Part shown: piece after piece, positions 13,328 through 26,000 of the stretch
Layout: each line of letters starts with the position of its first letter
How positions within the stretch are numbered: the first letter of the stretch is position 1
NCBI RefSeq assembly: GCF_041260155.1
Contig: NC_091946.1
Span: 39,187,276-39,251,275 of the forward strand
Length of the DNA stretch: 64,000 nt
From: Ptychodera flava
Lineage: Eukaryota > Hemichordata > Enteropneusta > Ptychoderidae
Reading direction: 5' to 3'
Notes under the pieces: model-generated
Seen by the model: the letters and a program-made list of their open reading frames with translations, nothing else
Told to the model about the DNA's origin: nothing
The model's database searches: none
Made by a program: the position numbers and the translations under genes

Positions 13328-14038
13328 GTAAGCGGACATCTTTATTCCGATCGTTCCACGCAGGCAGCGACAGATTCATGTGACCAAAGCCAATCAGGGT
13401 AAAGCCTACAGGGGTCTACGCTATGCCTGGTTTGACATTTATTGTCGTCTGTGTTCACCGAGTTTCTGTTATTTCTTGTTCTTTGGTTGTATCATCGACT
13501 GGAAAGAGCCGGGGTTAAACATCGCTAGAATTTATCTCTGTTTCGATTTGATTTGAATAATATGATCGAATCCAAATACTAAAATGATATATCCATTGTC
13601 TATTCATATTTCACATCTTTAAGACACCAACTTCTGGTAAATTGTGTGTATTTTGCCTATAGGTCGAAGTTCAACTGCAATGGGATTCTCCCGAGTTATT
13701 TGTCGTCTTGTTCACATACTCCGCTGTCTAAATAATTGGCGGCCCACTGATCACAATTATCCAGGAAAAGATCAGCTTTGTACAGTATTTATGAAATATG
13801 AGGATTAATAAGAAAATCAGATTTGTATATCGTAACAACAGCGTTAATTACATGATTAGATGATATGTCATGTCCTGTAGCGGAAGTGCAACCTTTGTGC
13901 TGATATGGGACGCCGGACGGCAGAACTGTCACGATAGAGGTATAATTGTTATTGTATAAAATGGTAATTTTAATTACTATTTAATTGTTAATCTTTCATT
14001 ATTATTTTATCAAAAGGAGAGCTAAGAATCGAGTCACT

Positions 14039-17000
14039 ATGAAGACATGGCAAGAAAGAATGAACAAAGAGGAGTACAAAAACTGGCTGAAAGTAAGTCA
14101 AGCATTGCTGTTATTGTGTCAAGGCGTTGAAAAATTGACTACAGAGGTCGTTGACAAGTTCCATGGAGAACTCGTCAAGCAATGCGCCAGTGGTAGCCAG
14201 TCTATATGTACTGATGTATCATGCAAGAAGTCTAAACAAAATCAACGGCCATCCTGCGGTTTTTGCAAAAAGTTTGAACGGGAAATCGTTGCTGAACACA
14301 AGAACAAAGGCAGTATACACTGGAATAATTTTGACTGGAAGAAGTGGCCAGTAGTGGCCTGGGAAGTTGCGAAGGTCTACATGCCTGGAGGTCAGAAAGC
14401 GGCTGTTTGTACAGCGTCTGAGACGGACTCATCTGCATTGCTAAATTTGATGTCAAATTGTAAGAAGTTTCACAGTCATATTGATAAGAATAAACCAGGA
14501 AAGGTATGTAAGCACATTAAGCATCCTAAAACAAACTTTTGGTCAAGTACATATCAGTCTGTATAAGATAGCAATGTGCAAGAAATTTTATGGTCAGTTA
14601 CATCTCAGGATGTCAATATTATTTAAATTTCACCACCATGGTTGTCCCAAATCCATTGTTTTCTATGGTAAAGTTGGACCTGTATACAGGGAACTGGGGG
14701 TGAAAGGGTTAAATTTTCAATCACAATGAAGCCATTTTGAAAAGCAGTGTTTTTCTGATAGAACTGCCATTGCACATTCTGAAATTTTTAATTTTTTCTT
14801 TTATTTTCAATCATTTAAGTTACATGGTTTAGTTCACTAGGTTGTTTCACTATTTCATTTCAATGTCAGGGAGTGCATCATTAGGTCATTTCAGTTTCAT
14901 TTCAATGTCAGTGTCTCATTAGGTTGTTCATTGTTTCATTGAAGGTTATTGTATCATGAGGTTGTTTCACTGTTTCATTTCAATGTCAGTGTGTCAGTAG
15001 GTATTTTGTCGCGTCTTATTTCAGAGTTATTTATCATTCACTGAGACCTTTATTGAAATCCAGATTCCTCAAGGGATGAGATCTCAATAAAGGAATACAT
15101 TACATTGCGTGTCATTGCATTGCATTGTGTTACTTTATGTTACATTACGTTACATTATATTACCTCTATCCCTCTAGAGGGGCTGTGACATTACATTGCA
15201 TTACATTACATTACATTGCATTGCATTGCATTACATTAAATTACATTACATTATATTACCTCTATCCCTCTAGAGGGGCTGTGACATGGCATTGCATTAT
15301 ATTGCATTGCATTACATTACCTTACATTATGTTATATTACAATACATTACATTACATCACATCACATTAAATATCATTACATTGCATTATACTACATTAC
15401 ATGATAAGTAATCGCTTTGTATTCAATGTACCATAGACCGTCAGAGTGACTGGTCAGAGGTTCAACGCAATTGAAAAATATTGTCTGTTTGTTTTAGGTT
15501 GTACAGTTGAAAGATATCTGTTTGTTTCAGGTTATACAGTTGAACGATAATATCTGTGTTTTTAAGTTATACAGTTGAAAGATATCATCTGTAAGTTTTA
15601 GGCAATACAGTTGAAAGCTATCATCGTTTTGTTTTAGGTTATACAAGTGAGAAACAAGACAATGCACTCAGCTCAGATGGAATTTACAAATCATGAAATG
15701 AAAGATCACATTAAAGTCATACTTGACCTTGTACATGAACTCAAGAACCGACCTGAAGCTAAGCAAGCTGCCAAGACAATATCTAAGGTAAAATGACAAC
15801 TATGCAGTGTTGATCTCAATCTTTTTGAGGCATTGTATATTTTGTAGATCATCCACTTTTTCTAAGCAGGAGGAGAGGTGACTAATATCAAGGGTAACAA
15901 TGTCTTAAGATTAATCCACTACTATTTTACTGCAGTCGGAGGAGGAATATGATTTTAATTTTTCACTACCAGTAATACTTTACGTATAGAGAACACAGAA
16001 TAGTATAGTATAAAAAAAGACTGTTATCATAACTTCAGCCTGTACATTTTCTGTTAAATGCAAAGTCAAACATTGGAAAAGCAACTTCACATCAACTTAA
16101 TATGGTAAAAGCTTTATCATATCGATTTTCAAATTGGGTCTTCCAGTATTCTATGATTTAATATTGAGAGACATTAGACTTTTGAGGGACATCAGTGTTT
16201 TGAGGGACATGAGATTTTTCAGGGACATCAAAGTTTTGAGGGACATCAGAGCCTTTAGCGACTTCTGAGTTTTGACGTACATCAACAGTTTGAGGGACAG
16301 AGCTTGTAGGGACATCAGAGTTCTGAGGGACATCAAACCTTTTAGGGACATTAGTGTTTGAGGGACATCAGAGGTTTGAGGAACATCAGAGTGAATTGAG
16401 GTTCATATCTCTGAAATGAATATCAGTTCCTGCAACCAGAATTTCTTGACTGCTTTAAACTTGTAGTTCTAGAAAATTTGAGAAATAAAATCATCAGTGA
16501 TTCATTACCACAGGAAATGAGATTGCTTTTCACATCTCCCAAGGCAGAGTCAATGTACCAGACAAGTCAAGAAATTCTGGCTCTGCAGTCATTATAAACA
16601 CAAATTTCACAAAGAGATTTGAATACCAATGTAACATGCTACCATCATAGCTAGAAATTTTGCTGCAAGTCAATTTGAATTTTTCACGTCATGCTTGCTA
16701 ACAATTCGTGCTGTCAAATTTTTGATTGGTGTCTTCATTCATAGCTTAGAGATGGAAGCTTTGTCATCACACAAGAAGTGGAAAATGAAATCTTGAAAGA
16801 CAGATTTGAAGAGTTTGAACGACGTCTAGGGGTACTTGAAGAGAAATTATCATCAGAGGTCAGTTTTAGGAAATTGTAACTATTTTACATGTCTTGTAAA
16901 TAGTTACTGTTTTACATGTGTCCTTACACGTGTTTTCACTTTAGCTTACTTGTAATTAAACTAATCAGAAAATAATTAAATTAAACTGAGTTTGAAGTCT

Positions 17001-20000
17001 CTATTTGCTTCGTATGTTTTGCACTGTTATCTAAAATTGGAATATGAACCATAATGGACCCAGCCCAGTATTAAGTAATTCATTGTCATGTCTTCTTCAT
17101 TTCTAAATGTGTAACTGTATTCAGGAAAAGACTGCATTCTGGATTGTTGTAAGCCTGTATCAGGGATAGTTTTGGCTTTATACCAAGTAGAACCTGATAA
17201 ACAAAGGCACTTTTTGATAACTTACCAATCATCTCAGGTTTCAAAACTGATTTGATATTAATTTTTTATTACTGACTGTTATAGTTTCCTTCAATAACAA
17301 AAAACAGTACATGTTTCCAGTCAGTACAAATTTATGACTCAGATTTTTATCAAAAAGTTGTTTATCTTCGGCTTGAATGCACTTTTTACTCACTTGAATC
17401 ATGTAGTCTTGTGAAAAATATTTCACAATAATAGCGGTATTCATTTATTATTTTGAATTTGTAAACACAACATAAACAAGGCAAGGGCAAGTCTAAGTAA
17501 ACACTGATGTAATTCAAGAACAGACTGTTTTCAAATTTTTGATTAATCTCAAAAAGATTTTTAACTTTAGAAGATAACTTTTAGCAGATTGAAAGGAATT
17601 TTAAAAATGCCCAAACAAGAGGATATGGACTTTTCTAACAAGACATTGATTGTTTCTTAGTGATATCATTCAATTGATTGCCTGCCCTCAGTGGATAATT
17701 GCCCTTGCATTGAGAGTTATCTACTACTAACAACATAACAGTATTAGGAGCTGCTGACAACATTTTAATTTAAAGAGAAAGTATCGAGAAAAAGTAAATT
17801 TTGATAAAAGGTTCACGTATATAGAGTGCTTTAATAAGATCTTAAACCTGTTGATACAATTTACCAAGTATGTACCTCATCATGAACAGACTCCTATCTG
17901 TTTCTCGCTGTTATCTTCACGATACTTTGTCTTTACCAGTAACATTGAAAAGGGCAAGTAACAACATTGAAAAGGGCAAGTAACAACATTGATGAGGGCA
18001 AGTAACAACATTGATCAGGGCAAGTAACAATTAATTGATCAGGGCGAGTAACATTGCGTAAAAATAACTTAGATCTTCACAATTATGATGCAAGATACAT
18101 TTAGTTAAAGACTGGCCTTTGTCATTGCCGAGATGGAACTACATTTTTGAACTTCAGAAATGAGTGACAAATGGTCTTCTTTTTTCACATTTCAGATGCA
18201 AGAAGCCATTGAGAAGTTTCAGAATTTCATCAATGGAAACTCTGATTTGAAAGAAATATTTGGGACTGATTTGAGTTCACTTGAGAATAGGGTGAAAGAT
18301 CTGGAACACACAGTGCAAAACCTAGATGAAAGACTTTCAAAAGTAGAGAAAGGTATGTCATTTAAAGGTTATAGGTTGAGACGTTAAAGGTTTCACAATG
18401 GTTAAATTATACACAGGATGAAAAGTTTAAGTTGTGGATATAGATTAGGTAGATCGCTATTCATTGCACTGTATTCAATGTCTAAAGAAAATCTAAATGT
18501 TACAAAAAGGTAGGTACAACAAAAAAATGTTTCTCTCAAGTTTACAATGACCAAAACAATTTAAAACTCAAAATTTGCATTTGATGTAAATGTTCTACTG
18601 TTATAAAGTCATACTCATTAGCAAACTTCATTTTATCACCAGAAGAAGACTTGTTGATTTGCACCTGTGTGGCTGTACAATACCTCTCCAACACTAAGAC
18701 ATACACACAGACACCTCCCAACACTCAGACATATATACAGACACCTCCCAACACACAGACACCTCCCAACACTCAGACATATATACAGACACCTCCCAAC
18801 ACACAGACACCTCCCAACACTCAGACACACAGACACCTCCCAACACTCAGACACACAGACACCTCCCAACACTCAGACATATATACAGACACCTCCCAAC
18901 ACACAGACACCTCCCAACACTCAGACACACAGACACCTCCCAACACTCAGACACACAGACACCTCCCAACACTCAGATACACAGACACCTCCCAACACTC
19001 AGACATATATACAGACACCTCCCAACACTTAGACATACATACAGACACCTCCCAACACTCAGACACACATAGACACCTCCCAACACTCAGACGCACAGAC
19101 ACCTCCCAACACTCAGACATATATACAGACACCTCCCAACACTCAGACATATATACAGACACCTCCCAACACTCAGACACACACAGACACCTCCCAACAC
19201 TCAGACACACACACACAGACACCTCCCAACACTCAGACACACAGACACACAGACACCTCCCAACACTCAGACATACATACAACACCTCCCAACACTCAGA
19301 CACATATACAGACACCTCCCAACACTCAGACATATACACAGACACCTCCCAACACTCAGACATATATACAGACACCTCCCAACACTTAGACATACATACA
19401 GACACCTCCCAACACACAAACACACAGACACCTGCCAACACTCAGACGCACAGACACCTCCCAACACTCAGACATATATACAGACACCTCCCAACACTCA
19501 GACATATACAGACACCTCCCAACACTCAGACACACACAGACACCTCCCAACACTCAGACACACACACACAGACACCTCCCAACACTCAGACACACACACA
19601 CACAGACACCTCCCAACACTCAGAGATACATAAACACCTCCCAACACTCAGACACATATACAGACACCTCCCAACACTGAATATGTGCACTTCACAACTT
19701 TATTTTTCCTTGCACATTGATTGACTCAATTGTTTGTATTTTTTCCTAATATTATAATTATTATGTTTTCATGATAGGTGGCAAAAGAGCAGCGCCGTTG
19801 CCATCAATGTTCAAGAATCATCTACAGCAGTATTGCCAGGAGAATAAAATAAACCTACCTGAGTATGAATCAATACCAGCTGAAAATGGTAAGACATTTG
19901 ATCATGTTCCGATCTCACAAAGGTCATAAAGTCTCTGCATAAAGCATGTACATATGAGTAAATGTGAATTCACATGCGGTAATATTCCAAGAAAGAACTC

Positions 20001-23000
20001 AACAGTACATCATTTAAATTCTCTTGAAAACCATAAAATACTATCCTGAATTTCACATACTTTGATTTAAACAAACTGAAAAATATCCACACGTCATTCC
20101 ATTGTTGAAATAGAGTCTTTGAAGTAATTCGAGGGTCATTTCAGTCTTGTAACTGCTATTGTGACTACTATTTTGTCTGTTTTCCATGAAAATAGTTTCA
20201 TATCAAGTTTATTCCTGAAAGTAAAAGAATATAAATGGAGAAATATATGAATGTATTGCATAACTTTACCACAACTTTACAACTTTAGTGGTATTGATAA
20301 ATTAATGTATACATCCTTGAAGGCCATACATATGATGAAAAACAGGAATTATGTAGATGAACAAAAGCACATGAAAGGGAAATTACAAGCACAATGATTA
20401 TTGTATCATTTTAAAGTTCTTCTCAGTAGTTTAGATTTCAAAGAAAGCAATACATAAAGTAGCAATGAAGATGCTGTGTTGTATCAGTTTAGGTACGGTC
20501 ACCACACTGTCTCAGTAATGTGACAGTACAGGGCTGCTATTATCTGGTGAGGTCATTCCAGGTCACACCCACTTCCATTTGCAGTGCACTGTGTTAGAAA
20601 TGTGGCAGTTTATTTTTGAAATGCGACATGAAGTTGGAAAGAAAGATCAGTTTGTTCATGAACTTTTCTTTTAATGTTTGCATTTTTGAAGCTGATTGAG
20701 TGGCACAGATTGGTGTGGGTGTATAAATTGTAGATACAGTACAGGAGTTGTTGTACAGGTACTGGAGCCAAGCCTAGCTGACCTTTGATTGACCTTGTCT
20801 CAAACAGTAGCCTATTACCATAATGCTGCTAATTCATGGCTGTATTCAATTCAGACACAAATGTAAATATAAAGCAGTTTCAACTTTTGGAAACTAATGT
20901 ATGCTCTTAACCCTTTGCACCCTGACCCCCTGGTACTCTATGACGTCATCGGACATTTCTGTCCGAGCCGGGTTCAAAGGGTTAAATCATCCACAAAAGA
21001 ATGAAGTTAAACTTTGATCCTTCAAAACTGAATCCTTTTACCATTATGATGTGACTGAGACACCACAGTGTTATCATTGGTTAGTGTGGTCATATTTACA
21101 GAACATAACAGATAAACAGGTCAAACAATATCAAGCCTCCATAACTGTACCTTGTTACAATTCACACTTTATGATGTTGTCATACCAACATACATGTCTG
21201 AATGTTATTGTGTGTCTGTTGGTGCCATACATCAGCATTAGGTTCATCAGATTGGAAGCAAATCTGGGACATTGATTCTGAATGGTATATGGCATCAAGT
21301 GATCAGAATCGTGATTTGGCTTGAATGATAAATGCTACTTGATAATATTCAAGAACTCGGGTATTGTCAGAATTACTGACCACATGTAACAAATCTTGCT
21401 ACAGATATCAGTCATACAAATATTTGTCAGTTTTCAAGGTCATTCAGCAGTTTCATGTTAATTATTCATTTTTATGTCCAACGAACTTATGTGAAATGTA
21501 TCATTTTAAAATATTGACACTGGAATTTGATGAAACTTGTTATATATATTGATGATACAAAGATGTGACAAATTTGACTAAACTCTGTACAGGTCTCTGA
21601 TGTGTCTGCATTATAATAGTAACTGTGCAACTCATCAAAATACAGACACATCACTTTAATACAATGCAATGTTGACCAAACTTAGTGTAATAAAGTTTGT
21701 ATCATACATGCATACTTTGGTGATGACTGTTTTCCGAGGGACATTCAAAAATTAGAGGCAACATGGATACAACCTTACTTACTCGACCTTACTTGCTCCT
21801 CACTGTAATCAGGGAAAGTTGGTTGCTAAGGAGTGATGACAACCGTATCACTTGTTGATATCATTCTTAAGTGTTGTAAAATTCAGATAGAGACATGAAT
21901 TCAGCTGTCAACAATTCTTTAAGGTGTAGTTTGAATCCAGACCAATAAACTGTAGTTGATTGCAAGATACTGAGAAAAATATCCGGTATCTCATCCCCTT
22001 GAACATTTCTCTTAGATTGCCATCTTACTTCAAGAAACATAGTTACGTAGTCTAATAATTTTGCTAAACTAAATGCAGGGTCTGGTAATATCATAGAACA
22101 AAAAAGCGTTAATGATAAAGGTCAACCAAAATCTGGCCAAGTTCAATAAATTTTTCAGTTCTGTAATTTGAACATTCTGTAACAGGTTTCTACAGCAAGG
22201 TCACTGTTGATGGGAAAACTTACAAGAGTAAAGAATTACGAACAACCAAAGTGGACTCTGAACAGGATGCAGCAAGGGAGGCACTCAGATCTCTGGGCAG
22301 GTTAGACCAGGAAGAGGGCGCTACATCTGATGGAAATGCTAAGCTGCCTTTTGACGGTAAGAACTTTTCAATAGCCTCTGATGTATTCTTATTTACAACA
22401 GATTCATCTGATGTGCACCATACAGGTTAATAATCTTTTATCTATACTCTACCAAGATGATATTGTCCACACAGCATTTGCCCTGACCATTAAATGCTGG
22501 AGATTGAGGGCACAAGATTACCTTTTACCCTTTGAACTTGAACTAAAAATGTTTTCCAGGGGTATGTAGCCATGTTCCGAACCATAACCCAGACATTTAA
22601 CGTTTCCAGTCACTGATGTGAAATGCTGTCTGTATGCTGAGTTTAAACTGACCAATTAGTGTACACATAGATAGCTGTGCTGTCAGTGACACAGAGCTCA
22701 TCAGATATTTTCTCCAAATCATGTGGTCTGAAAACATTTAGTCATTTGGGATGATCTGTCTTTGAGTAGATCAAAGCATGTTGAAATTTGTCATGCCTAT
22801 GCCAATTCTGGGGGCAATTTTCACATGTTTGGTAAAAATATCTTCTCTGATTCTGCTAAGCTGATAGCTTATAAATTTAATAACAAGAGGTTGATCTTGT
22901 TCAGATATGCAAAGATTTGCATAAATTTGCACGTGGACACTGTAAAAGTGAATCAATTATAGTGTGTCACCACCTGGTGAAATAATGGATGAGAAATCTG

Positions 23001-26000
23001 AACTACATGTATGATGATTGAGTACAGTACAGGTATATCAACCACTGGGTAGCTAGTTTAATTTTACCTCAAGTAAACATGCAGTTTTTACTACATAATT
23101 AAGGCAATATGCTTGTATGTGAGGGAATCAAAATTTGTTCATAGTGGCTCAAAACCTTTCTTGTACTCATAAATGTAATATTTGAGTCGCAACGTTTCAA
23201 TTGCTGTGCCCTCAGGGACCATTAATTCAACTGAAGTTTATTTCTATCACACAGAAGATACCAACTACATAGGAATTCTACAGGAACACTTTCAGAAGAT
23301 TGGACTTTCAGTGCCTGACTATGAGTCTAACAAATGCAGTGATAATCCCGCCAAATTTACTGCATGGGTTGACGTCTCACAAAAAGATTCAAATACAAAA
23401 AAGCGTTATCAGAGTGAAGACATGCACAGTAATGCTAAGCGTGCTAAGCATGCTGCTGCTAAAACAGCTCTGGAAGCATTGAATATTCCACTGATCAAAA
23501 ATACGAAGTCTGGCGATGAAAGTCCAAAGTGTCAACAAATCTCATCACCAAACAAGGAGAAGACTGCTACAGCAGTGACACTTCCTGATAAAACATCAAC
23601 AATTTCACCAATAAGTAAGGACATTTCTCTATTAGGGAATAGAAGGTTTAGGGCAAAATCAAAGGGGATATGCAAATATACAGTGATATGAATGAAGATT
23701 GCCATTGTCGGTTTATCTTTTACATGAACACTACAATAAATATGCACCAGGTAAACATTTTGATTATCGTGTACAACTCCAAGCAGTCTTAAAATGGATG
23801 TGAGGTGAAACTTAAGGTAAAGGGCGACGAATTCGGACGCGCACACGCTTTAGAACATTTCTGCGCAGATTTAACTCCAGCCTGCCGCAAATGGGTTATT
23901 GTGTAGCGCATGTATTTAACATCACCTGTCATTGTTGAAATTGCGCTTTTACCTAATTTTTTGACCCAGTCTCTTAGAAATACATGTGACCTTTAACCTT
24001 GTCATATTTTGACCCCCTAGGAAGCTGGTTTTTATTCAATATGAGTGCAAAATTAACATTTCTCTCCCATTTACATGGCGCATATTACCCATTCACCTGG
24101 AGATATTGTAAAAAGTAGCGTGGTGACACCCTTTGATTAAAAGTGTAAACTAAATGGTATTATGTCTTGGAGTTATCCTGGATTCTGGTCTTACGATGTA
24201 CCCTCATGTCAACAATATCTGCCGCTTAGCTATTTTTCACTTACGACGCATTGCAAATATTCGCAAATATCTCTCTAGATCAGACACGGAACAGTTGATT
24301 CATGCTTTTGTGACATCACGCATTGATTCATGTAATTCGCTTCTTTATGGTCTTCCGAAATATTCAATTGATCGCCTTCAACGTATCCAGAATGTAGCTG
24401 CCAGAATTGTAACTCGCTCAAGAGTCACTGAGCATATCACCCCGATTTTGTTTCAGTTGCATTGGCTGCCTGTGTCTCAACGTATTGTTTTTAAGATTCT
24501 TATCTTCACCTATAAATGTATCCATTCACTCGGTCCAACTTATCTATCTAGCATGGTTAATTTGTACGTACCAACCCGTAATCTAAGGTCCGCTGACCAA
24601 TTTAAACTGTGTCAAAGCAGGTCGCGCACAAAGAAATATGGGGACCGTGCGTTCAGTATTGCCGCCCCCTTTTTATGGAACAATCTTCCAATTGAGGTTC
24701 GTCGCTCCCCAAGCCTGACAAGTTTTAAATCAAGTCTTAAAACATTTCTTTTTAATTCTGCTTTTAACTGATCTCATTCATTGTATTTTTTTGTTTTTGT
24801 TTTGTTTTTAATTCTTGTAACCTTTTTAAAATTGATTGTATTTTACCCAGCGTCTCTGATCACACTATTTGTGTGGATTTAGTCGCTTTATAAATGAATA
24901 AATTATTGTACTTGGGCCTCAGCCCAAGTACATTTGTTTTCATTCCGTGGGTTATTATGTCAGGATTTTATTCGCCAAGTTTGGTCAAAATGACACCATT
25001 CAAAGCGACAGGAAGAAAGTTCGAAAATTATGTAGTGATATAATCGATACTTATGTTAAAATTTCTTTACAAACATCATGAAAACTATACATTCGATAGA
25101 TATGGATCGTAATTCTTGGTATTTATTAAAATTAACTCATTTGCTAAGCGTTTTATACTTGCTTTCTTTAGTTTAAGTGAATTATATCACTTTTATTTAT
25201 TTCTAACGACTCCATTTTAACGTCTGTTTCCATGGAAACGAGTGTGGTGACCCCCATTTTTTATTTCATTTTTGCACTTGCACAACATCCAAGAATATTT
25301 GTGCAAATTTTCAAGAAAATGACACCACAACGTAATTTTGACGTAATTCGTAGTACTTCACCTTAATTGCAAGACAACGATTGTTTTGTTTAATTGTAAT
25401 CTATTGCAATACAGTTTGCTTAAATTCAAAGAAGTTGGCTTGCTTGCTGTGGCCTGATCAACACTACAGAAAATGTACTATAAGTCTTTGTCACTGCTTC
25501 AGAATTGGAATTTCATATTTTTGATAATTATCGTACTACTACAAATACCAAAAATATATCTGTGAGATCCTGTTTATAGATACATTGAACAAAATACACA
25601 TATTACTGTTTTCATGACATACAGAATTTTTCCTTGAATTCTCAGAATGTCATCCTCCAGCAGATGGTGTTAATTTCAAGGGAGCACTTCAGGAATTCAT
25701 CAAAAAGCAAGGAATCACGGATGAACCAGTCTATGAAGATATATTAATAAAGGAACAGACCTACACAGCCAATGTCAAGTTTAAGACAAAGTTTGCCATC
25801 CAAAGTGACAGATGTTCTAAGAGTAAGAAAGAATCTGAGAGTCTATTGGCTCAGAGAATCTTGACAGAATTGAAGAAGCCACCATCTGAGAGTGCCAAGG
25901 CTAAACTCAATGAATTGGGTTCACCCAATCCAGTCTATGAAACCTATGAGGTTGACTGTCAGGCAAAAGTCAAAGAATTTATGAGCATTATGCTCTATGC

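Noticed and set aside
14039-15787. Calling the N-terminal domain a DZIP3-type RING ubiquitin ligase
   Set aside because: No RING or other ligase domain is present in any exon; only the HEPN-like region is shared.
18651-19724. A 357-codon plus-strand frame of TPPNTQT / HSDIYTDTSQ repeats inside the HEPN-dsRBD gene
   Set aside because: Pure minisatellite with variable CA spacers, located between two well-defined exons; reading it would break the dsRBD frame.
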